A DNA stretch of 64,000 nucleotides, from assembly GCA_044223975.1 (NCBI GenBank), contig JBGALI010000017.1, forward strand, positions 1 through 64,000, written 5' to 3'. The notes beneath the pieces are model-generated. The model was given only the letters and a program-made list of their open reading frames with translations, was not told where the DNA came from and ran no database searches. The translations under genes and the position numbers were made by a program. This DNA is from CAZCPB01 sp044223975. Its GTDB lineage: Bacteria > Planctomycetota > Phycisphaerae > Phycisphaerales > UBA1924. Positions 15,882-25,512 of the stretch are shown here, piece after piece; position 1 is the first letter of the stretch; each line of letters begins with the position of its first letter.

Positions 15882-16397
15882 ATGCGCCACGACCACCCGT
15901 TGCTTGATGCCGATCCGCCGAACCAGGGCGCTGGCGCTGCGCCGGGCGGCGATCCCGCCGACGTGGCTCAAGAGGCGCTCAACGCCGCCGCCCGGGCGGT
16001 GTCCAGCCTTGCCGCGGACGCGGCGGGCGCCGCTGGCGTGGCACCCGAGTCGCCCGCCCGGCCGATCGACCTGCCCGCGTTCACCGGCCAGCTCAGCCCG
16101 AATCAGACGCGGGCGCTGGACCTCTTGTCGGACGTCAACCTCAACGTCAAGATCGAGCTCGGACGCACGCGGATGCTCGTCGAGGACGTGCTGCGACTGG
16201 GCGAGGGAGCCGTCGTCGAGCTCGACAAGCTCGCGGGCGACCCGGTCGACGTGTACGTCAACGAGCGGCACATCGCCCGGGGCGAGGTCCTGGTGCTGAA
16301 CGACAACTTCTGCGTTCGCATCAACGAGATCGTGCAGGCGCCGACGGACCAGGCGAAGGCGGCCGAGGCGCCAAAGGCCGAGGCGGCGAAGAAGTGA
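15882..16397 (+). CDS. fliN: Flagellar motor switch protein FliN
   Basis: 171 aa. Disordered Ala/Pro/Gly-rich N-terminus, then a complete SpoA domain (residues about 80-155): LLSDVNLNVKIELGRTRMLV, EDVLRLGEGAVVELDKLAGD, VDVYVNERHIARGEVLVLND, FCVRINEIV. FliN forms the bottom of the C ring and docks FliH. Start ATG 15882 chosen over an upstream frame extension of low plausibility. Lys/Ala tail. Confidence 0.94.
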   Translation: MRHDHPLLDADPPNQGAGAAPGGDPADVAQEALNAAARAVSSLAADAAGAAGVAPESPARPIDLPAFTGQLSPNQTRALDLLSDVNLNVKIELGRTRMLVEDVLRLGEGAVVELDKLAGDPVDVYVNERHIARGEVLVLNDNFCVRINEIVQAPTDQAKAAEAPKAEAAKK

Positions 16398-16411
16398 AGT
16401 AGGACGCGTTC

Positions 16412-17404
16412 GTGGGGAGGGCGGCGGAGCCGCTCGGCAGCAGCCAGGAAGGCGCGAGGGTGGGCCAGAGCCGCGGCACAATTCGACGCACGGGACGCGC
16501 GTGGGCGGCGGGCGCGATCGCGCTGCTCGTCATCGCAGCGCCGGTTTCGGCGTGGGACGGCGACGGCGCCCCGCCGGCGAGCGGGACACCCGCTCGGGTG
16601 CCCGAAAGCTCACGGCCGCTCGGGAGCGCAAGGCCCGGGGCTGGAGGTTCCGCGTCGGTCGCGGCACCTTCAGAAGCGCCCGGCGCGGGCGCCACGGCGC
16701 TTCGAACAGGACTTTCCCTCGGCGCCGTGCTGGCGCTGCTGCTCGGCGGCGCGTGGGTTCTGAAGAAACTCGCGGGCGGGAGCGGGACCCTGCTTGCCGC
16801 GGCCGGGCCGGGCGGGCGGGCTCCGTCGGGGCTGCTCGAGGTGCTGGGTCGCTACCCGCTGGCGCGGGGGACGACGCTCATGCTCCTGCGCGTGGACCGG
16901 CGGGTGCTGCTGGTGTCCCATTCCGGCGGCGGCGTTCGCGCGGGTTCGACGGTGAGCACGCTCTGCGAGATCACCACGCCCGAAGAAGTTGCATCGATCG
17001 TTTCCAAGGTTCGCGATGCGGACGGCGAGTCGCTGGCGAAGAAGTTTGCCGCGGTGCTGGGCAGCGCCGAGAAATCGACGGCCGCGGCTCTCGAACGCGC
17101 CTCCCCGGCGGAGCCGCCGCCCAGGCCTTCGCCCACGGGCCCCGTGCGCCGCCGTGAGGTGGTGTCGAGCGCCGGCGACCGAGCCGAGCTGTGGGACGTG
17201 CCGTCGCGTCCCAAGCAGGCGTTCGTCCCGCTCCCGACCCCCGCGTTTTCACCGCCCCTGCGTGCGGTTCCAGCGCCGACGAGTGCCGGCCAGGATGACA
17301 CCGGTCCGGAATCCTCGGCGATCGATGCCGCGGCGGAGACGCTCCGACGGCGGCTGGGCGCGCTGCGGGCTCGCCCTGAAAATCGCGAAGGGGACGCGGC
17401 ATGA
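16412..17404 (+). CDS. fliO: Flagellar biosynthesis protein FliO-like
   Basis: Up to 330 aa from GTG 16412; GTG 16460 would begin nearer the hydrophobic signal (AWAAGAIALLVIAAPVSAW). After a Ser/Pro/Gly-rich stretch comes a membrane segment (about residues 98-117, LSLGAVLALLLGGAWVLKKL) and the FliO core LLEVLGRYPLARGTTLMLLR, VDRRVLLVSHSGGGV, followed by a long disordered Pro-rich tail. FliO helps assemble the FliP ring of the export gate. Placement between fliN and fliP fits; ATGA overlap with fliP. Confidence 0.82.
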   Translation: MGRAAEPLGSSQEGARVGQSRGTIRRTGRAWAAGAIALLVIAAPVSAWDGDGAPPASGTPARVPESSRPLGSARPGAGGSASVAAPSEAPGAGATALRTGLSLGAVLALLLGGAWVLKKLAGGSGTLLAAAGPGGRAPSGLLEVLGRYPLARGTTLMLLRVDRRVLLVSHSGGGVRAGSTVSTLCEITTPEEVASIVSKVRDADGESLAKKFAAVLGSAEKSTAAALERASPAEPPPRPSPTGPVRRREVVSSAGDRAELWDVPSRPKQAFVPLPTPAFSPPLRAVPAPTSAGQDDTGPESSAIDAAAETLRRRLGALRARPENREGDAA

Positions 17405-18345
17405 GCCTGCGGCTCGCGGTCATTCTCGTCGGCGTGCTCTGCTCCTGGCTCCCCGCGCTGGGGCAGGCGGATCGCGGCGTGAACGCGGTCGCGCCCTTGA
17501 AGGTTCTGACGGACCCATCGCGGACCGCGGACACGGGCGCGACGGCGCCTCTGGACGGGATGAACCCGATCAGCATCCTCGACAGCGCCATGCGGGCCGT
17601 GCCGCGGAGCGAGCCTGCCGGGACGGTCGGGCCTCCCGATCCCTCGCGCGGCCCGGGCATTTCGTCGGCGATCAGCATTCTGGTCCTGCTCACGGTGATC
17701 TCGCTGGCGCCGTCGATCATGCTGATGACGACGTGCTTCATGCGGATCTCGATCGTGCTGGGGCTGCTGCGCCAGGCGATCGGCACGCAGGGCGTGCCCC
17801 CGCCGCAAGTGACGCTCGCACTCTCGCTTTTCATGACGCTGCTGGTGATGACGCCGACGCTTGAGCGCATCAACCGCGACGCGATCCAGCCCTACCGCCA
17901 GGGGACGATCACCGACCCCGACCAGCTCTGGGACGCGGCCAAGCAGCCGGTCCGCGATTTCATGTTCGACCAGATCGAGGCCACGGGGAACTGGTCGAGC
18001 CTCTACATGATCCTGCAGTACCGCGGCCTCGACACGTCGGAGCCCGCCAAGCTGTCGCGCGCCGACGTGGACATGGTGTCGCTGATTCCGGCGTACATGC
18101 TGAGCGAACTGAAGACGGCCTTCCTGATGGGCTTCCGCGTGTACCTGCCGTTCCTGGTGATCGACATGGTGGTGAGCAGCCTGCTCATTTCGATGAGCAT
18201 GATGATGCTGCCGCCGGTGCTGATCAGCCTGCCGTTCAAGCTGCTCTTGTTCGTGCTGGTGGACGGGTGGACGCTGGTGGTGGGGAGCCTGATGACGAGC
18301 TTCGCGCAGGGATCGGTGCACCAGGTGTCGCTGGGGGTCGGGTGA
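17401..18345 (+). CDS. fliP: Flagellar export gate protein FliP
   Basis: 314 aa. Cleavable-looking signal (residues 1-21), a periplasmic stretch, then the conserved FliP core: LVLLTVISLAPSIMLMTTCF, RISIVLGLLRQAIGTQGVPP, and MVSLIPAYMLSELKTAFLMG with FRVYLPFLVIDMVVSSLLIS. These include the family signatures TxFxRIxIVLxxLRQAxGTQ and PAFxxSELKxAFxIGF. FliP forms the core of the FliP5Q4R1 gate. Confidence 0.96.
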   Translation: MSLRLAVILVGVLCSWLPALGQADRGVNAVAPLKVLTDPSRTADTGATAPLDGMNPISILDSAMRAVPRSEPAGTVGPPDPSRGPGISSAISILVLLTVISLAPSIMLMTTCFMRISIVLGLLRQAIGTQGVPPPQVTLALSLFMTLLVMTPTLERINRDAIQPYRQGTITDPDQLWDAAKQPVRDFMFDQIEATGNWSSLYMILQYRGLDTSEPAKLSRADVDMVSLIPAYMLSELKTAFLMGFRVYLPFLVIDMVVSSLLISMSMMMLPPVLISLPFKLLLFVLVDGWTLVVGSLMTSFAQGSVHQVSLGVG

Positions 18346-18395
18346 CTGGTCGGCCAGAACGTGTGTTAGTCGGAGCGCCGAACGGGGAGCCGGGG

Positions 18396-18650
18396 ATGTA
18401 CGACGAGGCGACGGTCGAGCTGGTGCGGCAGGCGCTGCTGATCACGCTCAAGATCTGCGCGCCGATCCTGGGCGCGGGGATCCTGGTCGGGCTGCTGGTC
18501 AGCATCTTTCAGTCGGTGACGTCGATCCAGGATCAGACGCTCTCGTTCGTTCCCAAGATCGTGGTCATGGTCGTGGTCACGGTGCTGCTGGCGTCGTGGA
18601 TCGTGCAGCGGCTCATCGAGTACGCGGCCGAACTTTTGAAACTTTCCTAG
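18396..18650 (+). CDS. fliQ: Flagellar export gate protein FliQ
   Basis: 84 aa, normal for FliQ: two membrane hairpins (APILGAGILVGLLVSIFQSV and IVVMVVVTVLLASWIVQRLI) with the linking motif TSIQDQTLSFVPKI, typical of the family. Start ATG 18396 (MYDEATVELVRQAL) gives the usual length; the open frame upstream overlaps fliP and is not coding. Confidence 0.95.
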   Translation: MYDEATVELVRQALLITLKICAPILGAGILVGLLVSIFQSVTSIQDQTLSFVPKIVVMVVVTVLLASWIVQRLIEYAAELLKLS

Positions 18651-18692
18651 TTTGGTGGACGGCAGGGATGAACGCAGCGGATTGAAGAAGCG

Positions 18693-19478
18693 ATGCGCGG
18701 GTACGAAGCACTCCTCCAACACGCCATCCCGTTCGCGCTCGTCATCTTCAGGCTGGCGGGGCTGTTTCTCTTTGCGCCGCTGCTCTCGAGCGCCATGATC
18801 CCGGCGAAGGTCCGGGCGCTGCTGACGGTCATGATCGCGGCCGCGATGTACCCGATGCTGCCGGCCTTCGCGCCCGCGCGCCTGGACGTGAGCGTGTACG
18901 AACTGCTGCCGATGATCGTGGGGGAGGCGCTGGTGGGGGCGGTCGTGGGGATCATCGCGACGATCCCGCTGGCGAGCCTGGAGCTCGCGGGAGTGATGGC
19001 GGGCCAGCAGGTGGGGTTCGGCCTGGCGCGGGTGTACAACCCGGAGCTTGAGACCGACGCGGACCTGTTCGGGCAGATTCTCTTCTACCTGGGCGCCGGC
19101 GCGTTCATCGCGATGAACGGCATCGAGACGATGTTCCGGGCGGTGGCGTCGACGTTCGCACGCGTGCCCGTGGGCGGGATCGGATCGGGGGACGTGCCGC
19201 TGAAGATGTTTCTGGGCGTGCTCACGTCCGGCTTTGAGTTGGGGCTGCGCGTCGCGGCCCCAGTGTCTGGGATCGTGCTTCTGCTGGTGATCGCGTTCGC
19301 GGCGATCGGCAAGACCATGCCCCAGCTCAACATCATGAGCGTGGGGTTCACGGTGAAGATCCTGGCGGCTTTGGCGATCACGGCCGCGGCGGCCCACTCG
19401 ATCTCGGCGGCGGCGGGAGACGAGGTGTCGGCGGCGCTCGACAAGGTCGTGGGGTGGGCGGACTCGCTGGGGAGGTGA
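18693..19478 (+). CDS. fliR: Flagellar export gate protein FliR
   Basis: 261 aa with about six membrane segments. Family patterns: FRLAGLFLFAPLLSSAMIPA, IVGEALVGAVVGIIATIPLA, GVMAGQQVGFGLARVYNPE, then the acid-containing DADLFGQILFYLGAGAFIAM. FliR closes the helical FliP/Q/R gate. Weak ribosome-binding site (GAAGAAG). Followed by flhB after 86 nt. Confidence 0.95.
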   Translation: MRGYEALLQHAIPFALVIFRLAGLFLFAPLLSSAMIPAKVRALLTVMIAAAMYPMLPAFAPARLDVSVYELLPMIVGEALVGAVVGIIATIPLASLELAGVMAGQQVGFGLARVYNPELETDADLFGQILFYLGAGAFIAMNGIETMFRAVASTFARVPVGGIGSGDVPLKMFLGVLTSGFELGLRVAAPVSGIVLLLVIAFAAIGKTMPQLNIMSVGFTVKILAALAITAAAAHSISAAAGDEVSAALDKVVGWADSLGR

Positions 19479-19564
19479 GCGTTCGAACGATGGTCGGCGA
19501 CGGCGTGAATCGAGGAAGAGAACGGGCGGGACGCCCGTGACGGAAGGGCAGGAGGCCCGCATCG

Positions 19565-20632
19565 ATGGCGGAGGATCTCGGAGAACGGACGGAGATGCCG
19601 ACGGGGCGGCGCGTGTCGGAAGCTCGCCAGCAGGGGAACGTTGCGCGCAGCACGGACCTTGCATCGGCGATCGTGCTGGGCGGGGCGGTGGTGCTGCTCG
19701 TGACGTTCGGGGGCGACCTCCTCGACACCATGGCCGCGGTGATGCGCCGGGCCCTGGGCGACGAGGGCGGCATGGAATCGATCGCCATCGCGGGGGCGCA
19801 AACCCTTACGACCACATCCCTGGGACGGGCGGCGTTGAGCCTGGCGCCCGTGCTCCTGGGGCTGGCGTGCGCCGCCTACCTCTCGCAGCTGATCCAGATC
19901 GGCTGGCTGTTCACCACCACGCCGCTGATGCCCAAGTTTGAAAAGCTGAACTTTGTCGCCAACCTCGGGCGGATGTTCGGGAGGCGCAGCGGGGCGCGCC
20001 TGGCGGCCGACACGGCCAAGCTTGCCGCGGTGATCCTGGTCTCGTGGCTCCTGATCTCCCGCGCGCTCGGACGGCTGACCACGCTCCCCCTGCTGGAGAT
20101 GAAGCCGGCGGTCTCGGTCGTGGCGCACCTGGCGATCGAGCTGGCGCTGTGGGTGCTGGTGCTGCTGATGATCGTCGGGATCGCCGACTGGGTCTACCAG
20201 CGCTGGCAGCACACCCAGGAACTGCGGATGACCAAGCAGGAGGTCAAGGACGAGCGCCGCAGCATGGAGGGCGACCCGGCGATCAAACGCAAGCGCTACC
20301 AGATGATGCGGGCCATGGCGATGCAGCGCGTGCACCAGACCGTGCCCACGGCGGACGTGGTTGTGACCAACCCGACGCACTTCAGCGTGGCGATCAAGTA
20401 CGACTCTGACGCGATGGCCGCGCCGCGCGTGGTGGCCAAGGGCGCCGACTATATGGCCCTGCGGATACGGCAGCTGGCGATGCTGAGCGACGTGCCGATC
20501 GTGGAGCGGCCGCCTTTGGCGCGGGCCCTTTTCCACGGCGTGGAGGTCGGGCAGGAGATCCCGCCCGAGCACTATCAGGCCGTGGCCGAACTGCTCGCGT
20601 ACGTGTACCGGGTGCAGGAGAAGGCGGCGTGA
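19565..20632 (+). CDS. flhB: Flagellar export switch protein FlhB
   Basis: 355 aa. Short cytoplasmic start (EDLGERTEMPTGRRVSEARQ), four membrane segments, and the cytoplasmic autocleavage domain with the catalytic NPTH at about residue 268 (VVVTNPTHFSVAIKY), KGADYMALRIRQLA and the EIPPEHYQAVAELLAYVY end. The intact NPTH implies normal self-cleavage and the rod/hook-to-filament switch controlled by FliK. GGAGG lies about 10 nt before the start. Confidence 0.96.
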   Translation: MAEDLGERTEMPTGRRVSEARQQGNVARSTDLASAIVLGGAVVLLVTFGGDLLDTMAAVMRRALGDEGGMESIAIAGAQTLTTTSLGRAALSLAPVLLGLACAAYLSQLIQIGWLFTTTPLMPKFEKLNFVANLGRMFGRRSGARLAADTAKLAAVILVSWLLISRALGRLTTLPLLEMKPAVSVVAHLAIELALWVLVLLMIVGIADWVYQRWQHTQELRMTKQEVKDERRSMEGDPAIKRKRYQMMRAMAMQRVHQTVPTADVVVTNPTHFSVAIKYDSDAMAAPRVVAKGADYMALRIRQLAMLSDVPIVERPPLARALFHGVEVGQEIPPEHYQAVAELLAYVYRVQEKAA

Positions 20633-20636
20633 GGAA

Positions 20637-20720
20637 GTGACGAAATGACGGAGTGACGGAGTGACGGAGTGACGGAGTGACGGAGTGACGGAGTGACGGA
20701 GTGACGGAGTGACGGAGTGA
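20637..20720 (+). repeat. Octamer (GTGACGGA) direct tandem array
   Basis: Ten tandem 8-mers: GTGACGAA, ATGACGGA, then eight perfect GTGACGGA copies (20653-20716) and a partial unit. It fills most of the flhB-flhA gap and begins 5 nt after the flhB stop. No inverted arm follows, unlike the copy in fliI. Uniform copies suggest recent slippage expansion. Confidence 0.9.
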
Positions 20721-20765
20721 CCTCGATTGTTAGCGATCGTGACGACTGATCGCTCCTGACGCTGC

Positions 20766-22973
20766 ATGGCCAAAGCTCCCACCAAACCCGTGAAGCGTGC
20801 CGCGCCGGCTGTGGGTGCGCCGGTTGCGGCGGTCCCCGTGCTCCCCGCGTGGGCGATCAAGCTGACGCGCTATCGCGGACTGATCGTGCCTGTGGGGTTC
20901 GTGCTATTGCTGGGCGTGCTGCTGGTGCCGATGCCGCCCGCGGTCATGGACGTGCTGATCGCGCTGAACATCAGCCTTTCGATGATCATCCTGCTGACGA
21001 CGATCTACATGGGGCACCCGCTGGATTTCAGCGTGTTCCCTTCGCTGCTCCTGGCGACAACCCTGTTCCGGCTCGTGCTCAACATCGCCTCGACACGCCT
21101 GGTGCTCTCGGCCGATGCGGGCAGCCCGGAGCAGGCGATGGCGGTGGCCGGGCACGTGATCATGGCCTTCGGCAACTTCGTCGCGGGCGACTCGCTGTTC
21201 GTGGGCGTGGTCATCTTCCTGATCCTGGTGATCGTGCAGTTCGTGGTCATCACCAAGGGCGCCTCGCGCATCAGCGAGGTCGCCGCCCGGTTCACCCTCG
21301 ACGCCATGCCCGGCAAGCAGATGGCGATCGACTCGGACCTCTCCGCCGGGATGATCGACGAGACCGAGGCCAGGCGCCGGCGCGAGCGCATCGCCCAGGA
21401 GGCCGACTTCTTCGGCGCTATGGACGGTGCCAGCAAGTTCGTCCGCGGCGACGCCGTCGCGGGCATCATCATCACGGTGATCAACATCCTGGGTGGGTTC
21501 GGCGTGGGCATGATCAGCCGCGGCTGGGACGCGGCCGAGACCGCTAAGACCTTCACCAAGCTGACCATCGGCGACGGCCTGACGTCGCAGATCCCCTCGT
21601 TCATCATCGCGATCGCCTCGGCCCTGATCGTGACGCGCTCGGGCGACAAGCAGCAGGAGCTGGGCGACCAGCTGACCGGCCAGATCGTCAGCCAACCCAA
21701 GGGCCTGATCATCACCGCGATCTTCCTGGCGGGGCTCTCGCTGACGCCGCTGCCGACCGTTCCGCTCCTGGCAACGGCCGCGGTGCTGGCGGGCATCGCC
21801 TACGCGATGACGCGGGCCACGCGCGAGTCGGGCGAGGCGGCCCGCAAGGCCGAGGCCGCCCCCGTCGCTGCCGAGCCCCCGCCCGTCGAGTCGCTGCTCA
21901 AGGTGGACACCCTCGAGCTCGAGGTGGGATACGGGCTGGTGTCGCTGGTGGACGCGGCCCAGGGCGGCGATCTCCTCGATCGCATCGCGGCGATCCGGCG
22001 GCAGATCGCGGCAGAGCTGGGGCTGGTCATGCCACCGGTCCGCATCCGCGACAACATGCAGCTCGCCGCCGACGCGTACCGCCTGAAGATCCGCGGCAGC
22101 CCGATCGCCGAGGGCGTCACCCACCCCGGCAAGCTTCTGGCCATGGACTCGGGGATCGCCTCGGGCCCGATCCAGGGCGAGCAGACCCGCGAGCCGGCAT
22201 TCGGCCTGACGGCGTGGTGGATCGACCCGGCCCTGCGGGCCCGCGCCGAGACCATGAATTACACCGTCGTGGACGCGACCAGCGTGCTGGGCACGCACGT
22301 CACCGAGGTCGTGAAGCGGCACTCCGACGAGCTGCTGACGCGGGAGGAAGTCAATAACCTGCTCGAGCAGCTCAAGCAGCGGAGCCCCAAGCTGATTGAG
22401 GACACCGTGCCGGCCCTGATCAAGACCGCCGACCTGCAGAAGATCCTCCAGAACCTCCTGCGCGAGCGGGTGTCCATCCGCGACATCGAGAGCATCCTGG
22501 AGGCCCTCGCCGAGTGGGCGCCGCGCACCAAGGACATCGACGTCCTGACCGAGTACGTGCGCAACGCCCTGCGCCGGGCGATCTGCGGCCAGTACGCAAC
22601 CTCGGGCGGGCAGGGCAAGACCAAGCTGGTGTGCGTCACCCTCGACCCGACGCTCGAGGATCTGATCAACGGGTACGTCGATCGCGGGCCGGGGGGCACC
22701 ACCATCACGATGCCCGCACGCCTGGCCGCCCGGGTCGCCGACCAGATCGTCCGGGCGCTCGATCGCGTCACCTCGGGCGGGCACCAGCCGGTGGTCATCG
22801 CCTCGCCTCAGGTGCGGGCCGTGGTCCGCCAGATCGTCGAGCCCCACCTGCCGGGGGTGGCGGTGCTTGGGTACAACGAGATCGTGAGCGCGGTGGAGGT
22901 CGAGTCGATGGCGCTGGTGATGCCGCCGCAGGACGAGAGCGCACCGCGGAAGGAGGTCGCGGCCGCGGCGTGA
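20766..22973 (+). CDS. flhA: Flagellar export platform protein FlhA
   Basis: 735 aa. Eight membrane segments in the N-terminal half, with the family signature in the cytoplasmic loop (RISEVAARFTLDAMPGKQMA, IDSDLSAGMIDETEARRRRE) and the C-terminal docking domain starting near residue 370 (ELEVGYGLVSLVD, MPPVRIRDNMQLAADAYRLK, DATSVLGTHVTEVVKRH). FlhA forms the nonameric ring that receives chaperone-substrate complexes. The N-terminus is about 25 residues longer than usual and Ala/Pro-rich. No clear Shine-Dalgarno before ATG 20766. Confidence 0.97.
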   Translation: MAKAPTKPVKRAAPAVGAPVAAVPVLPAWAIKLTRYRGLIVPVGFVLLLGVLLVPMPPAVMDVLIALNISLSMIILLTTIYMGHPLDFSVFPSLLLATTLFRLVLNIASTRLVLSADAGSPEQAMAVAGHVIMAFGNFVAGDSLFVGVVIFLILVIVQFVVITKGASRISEVAARFTLDAMPGKQMAIDSDLSAGMIDETEARRRRERIAQEADFFGAMDGASKFVRGDAVAGIIITVINILGGFGVGMISRGWDAAETAKTFTKLTIGDGLTSQIPSFIIAIASALIVTRSGDKQQELGDQLTGQIVSQPKGLIITAIFLAGLSLTPLPTVPLLATAAVLAGIAYAMTRATRESGEAARKAEAAPVAAEPPPVESLLKVDTLELEVGYGLVSLVDAAQGGDLLDRIAAIRRQIAAELGLVMPPVRIRDNMQLAADAYRLKIRGSPIAEGVTHPGKLLAMDSGIASGPIQGEQTREPAFGLTAWWIDPALRARAETMNYTVVDATSVLGTHVTEVVKRHSDELLTREEVNNLLEQLKQRSPKLIEDTVPALIKTADLQKILQNLLRERVSIRDIESILEALAEWAPRTKDIDVLTEYVRNALRRAICGQYATSGGQGKTKLVCVTLDPTLEDLINGYVDRGPGGTTITMPARLAARVADQIVRALDRVTSGGHQPVVIASPQVRAVVRQIVEPHLPGVAVLGYNEIVSAVEVESMALVMPPQDESAPRKEVAAAA

Positions 22974-22992
22974 GCAGATTCGTTCGCGTCGC

Positions 22993-23023
22993 TTGACACA
23001 CCCCGGTGCAGATGTGCTACATT
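22993..23023 (+). promoter_or_regulatory. Sigma-70-type promoter before flhF
   Basis: TTGACA (22993-22998), 19-nt spacer, TACATT (23018-23023), with TG one base upstream of the -10 (extended -10, TGCTACATT). The expected start near 23030 gives a leader of about 70 nt to flhF. The spacer is longer than the optimal 17, partly offset by the perfect -35 and the TG. It would give flhF-flhG-fliA housekeeping expression separate from the sigma-54 operon. Confidence 0.6.
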
Positions 23024-23101
23024 CTCGCTCTCACGCGCCCGCAGGATGCGGGCGTCACTCTGCGGGGCCCGACTCGGGCGCTCGCGCCACGGACGGCGCC
23101 G

Positions 23102-24508
23102 ATGAATCTCAAGACGTACCGCGCCAAAACAATCGCTGAAGCGCTCGCCGAGGTGAAGAAGGACCTGGGCAAGGACGCCGTGATTCTGCACACTCGCTCG
23201 TTCAAGAGCGGCGGCGTGATGGGGCTGGGGGCGCGGGTGACGGTCGAGATCACCGCCGCGCCGGCCCAGCACATCAACCGCGTCGCTCGCCCCGCGCGGC
23301 CGTCGATCGCGGCGCCGGCGCGGGCCCCGCAGACCGTCGGCGCCGGCGCGGCGCCGTTCGTGGCGTGGCAGGCCCCGGGCTCTCAGGAATCCGCGGACCT
23401 CAGAACCGGCGGCCCCTCGCGCGACAACCGGGAGGGAGATCGTCCCGCCGCACGCCCGCGTGCCGCGGCGCCAGAATTCGAGCCGCCGCGCGAACGACCG
23501 TCGCCACGCGCCCTATCCACGAGCGTTTCGCTCGCTCCCAGCGACCCCGGCTCGCGCATGATCCTCGAGGACGAGCTCAGTTCGATCAAGCGGCTGGTCG
23601 GTCAGGTGCTCCAGTGCACGCGTCACGCGCAGGCTCACGGCCCCGCGGCGGGCGCCCACGGCCCGCCCGGATCGGACGCGGTGCTGACCCTGGGCCCGAT
23701 GTCCGAACCCCTGTTCGCCAACTACATGCGGATGATCGAGGGTCAGGTCTCGACCGAGCTGGCCGAGTCGCTCGCGGGCGCGGTGCGCCAGGAACTGTCG
23801 GGCCACGAACTCTCCGACCCTGCGACCGTGCGGGCCGCGCTGCTGCGCCTGCTCGCCGAGCGTCTTCCGGTCACGGGTGAAGCGGACCGTCGGGCCCGTT
23901 CTGTCGACGGGCGCCCCCACACGATCGCCCTGGTCGGCCCCACCGGCGTCGGCAAGACGACCACCGTCGCCAAGCTCGCGGCGGTGCAGAAGCTGCGGTT
24001 CAACCGCAGGGTGGGGCTGGTGACGTGCGACACGTACCGGATTGCCGCGGTCGAGCAGCTCCGCACCTACGCGGCCATCATCGGCCTGCCGCTCAAGATC
24101 GTGGCATCGCCCGGCGAGGTCGAGACGGCGTGCCGCTCGCTCGACTCGTGCGAGGTGGTGATCGTGGACACCGCGGGGCGCTCGCAGCACGATTCGGGGC
24201 GCATTGATGAACTCCGGCAATTGCTGGCGACCGTCCGTCCGCACGAGACCCACCTGGTCCTGTCCGCTGCCGCGGCAGAGCCGGTGATGCTCAAGGCGGC
24301 GGAGCGGTTCGGGGTGCTCCGGCCGGACCGCCTGCTATTCACCAAGCTGGACGAAGCCGTGCACTTTGGATCGCTGCTCAACGCCGTCGCTCGCACGGGG
24401 TTGAAGGTGGGCTACATCACCACGGGCCAGGAAGTGCCCGACCACCTGGAACCGGCCGACAGTGCCCGGCTGGCGCGGGCGATCATCGATGGCGAGGTAC
24501 CGTCGTGA
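23102..24508 (+). CDS. flhF: Flagellar biosynthesis SRP-type GTPase FlhF
   Basis: 468 aa. N-terminal FlhF-specific part (MNLKTYRAKTIAEALAEVKK, DLGKDAVILHTRSF), a Pro/Ala/Arg-rich linker (residues 60-185), and the NG domain with G1 VGPTGVGKTTTVAKLA, TCDTYRIAAVEQLRTYA and VDTAGRS. FlhF sets the position of the first flagellar parts at the pole. Start ATG 23102 matches the family. It overlaps flhG at GTGA. Confidence 0.94.
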   Translation: MNLKTYRAKTIAEALAEVKKDLGKDAVILHTRSFKSGGVMGLGARVTVEITAAPAQHINRVARPARPSIAAPARAPQTVGAGAAPFVAWQAPGSQESADLRTGGPSRDNREGDRPAARPRAAAPEFEPPRERPSPRALSTSVSLAPSDPGSRMILEDELSSIKRLVGQVLQCTRHAQAHGPAAGAHGPPGSDAVLTLGPMSEPLFANYMRMIEGQVSTELAESLAGAVRQELSGHELSDPATVRAALLRLLAERLPVTGEADRRARSVDGRPHTIALVGPTGVGKTTTVAKLAAVQKLRFNRRVGLVTCDTYRIAAVEQLRTYAAIIGLPLKIVASPGEVETACRSLDSCEVVIVDTAGRSQHDSGRIDELRQLLATVRPHETHLVLSAAAAEPVMLKAAERFGVLRPDRLLFTKLDEAVHFGSLLNAVARTGLKVGYITTGQEVPDHLEPADSARLARAIIDGEVPS

Positions 24509-25512
24509 ACGTCACCGCACCGTCGCCAGACCTGCCGGCGGACCAGGCCTCGCGGCTGCGTGCCATGGTCGAGGCCATGCGCCGCGGCGGTTCGGTTCCG
24601 GATGCCGCGCCCGATCGCGGCGAGGCAAGGCCCGTGCAGCCCGAGGCCAAGCGTGCGCCGATCATCGCCATCACTTCCGGCAAGGGCGGGGTCGGCAAGA
24701 CCACGCTGGCCGTGAATGTCTCTATTGCGCTTGCCGCGCGATCCCTGCGCGTGACGCTGGTGGATGCCGACCTTGGAATGGCCAACGCGGATGTCATGTG
24801 CGGCCTGAACCCGACGCGCCGATTGGATCGCCTGATCTCCGAACCCGGGCGGGGGGCGGAGAGTCTCGGCGTGGATGCGCCGGGCGGGTTCAGGCTGATC
24901 CCGGGCGCCGCGGGCCTGGCGCACCTGGCCGGGCTGGACCGCGACCGGTACGCGACTCTGCTCGACGGTCTGCGTGATCTGGCGACCAGCAGCGATGCGT
25001 TGCTGATCGACACGGGCGCTGGCATCGGTCCGGGGGTCACGGCCTTCTGCGAGGGCGCAGACCTGACCATCGTTGTGGTTACGCCCGAACCCACATCAAT
25101 CGCGGACGCCTACGGCATGATCAAGTGCCTGGCGCGACGGGGCAAATCGGGCATCGAACTGCCGCTGCTGCTGGTGAACCAGGCGACTTCAAAGGAAGAG
25201 GCCCGCGCCGTTCATACGCGGATCGCGGGAGTTGCCGAGCGTTTCCTGAAGGCACGGCCGTCGTTGTGCGGCTGGATCCCCTCCGACGACGCATCGTCCC
25301 GGTGCGTGCGGAAGCGAGTTCCGCTGCTGCTGGGGGAGCCTGATTCCCGTGCCGCGGCGGGCATTCGCTTCTTCGCGGGCTCGGTTGCCGAACGTTTGGG
25401 AATTGATCGAAAGCCCCCGCCACGGGCGCCTCAATTCTGGGGTGCCCTCTCGCGGATCGTGGGTCTCCCGTCCGGCGCAGCGTTTGCGGATCGAACGATC
25501 GGCGCCGTTTAG
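24505..25512 (+). CDS. flhG: Flagellar number regulator FlhG (MinD-like ATPase)
   Basis: 335 aa, GTG start overlapping flhF. Deviant Walker A SGKGGVGKTTLAVN near residue 57, then LVDADLGMANADVMCGL, and GGFRLIPGAAGLAHLAGLD as in FlhG/YlxH/FleN. ATP-dependent dimer that limits flagellum number and works with FlhF. The N-terminal 45 residues may include the activating segment for FlhF. C-terminal part is basic and divergent. Confidence 0.92.
   Translation: MNVTAPSPDLPADQASRLRAMVEAMRRGGSVPDAAPDRGEARPVQPEAKRAPIIAITSGKGGVGKTTLAVNVSIALAARSLRVTLVDADLGMANADVMCGLNPTRRLDRLISEPGRGAESLGVDAPGGFRLIPGAAGLAHLAGLDRDRYATLLDGLRDLATSSDALLIDTGAGIGPGVTAFCEGADLTIVVVTPEPTSIADAYGMIKCLARRGKSGIELPLLLVNQATSKEEARAVHTRIAGVAERFLKARPSLCGWIPSDDASSRCVRKRVPLLLGEPDSRAAAGIRFFAGSVAERLGIDRKPPPRAPQFWGALSRIVGLPSGAAFADRTIGAV

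Noticed and set aside
20904..22847. 647-residue minus-strand frame over flhA
   Set aside because: His/Asp/Gln/Arg-rich shadow of flhA without recognisable motifs or a ribosome-binding site.
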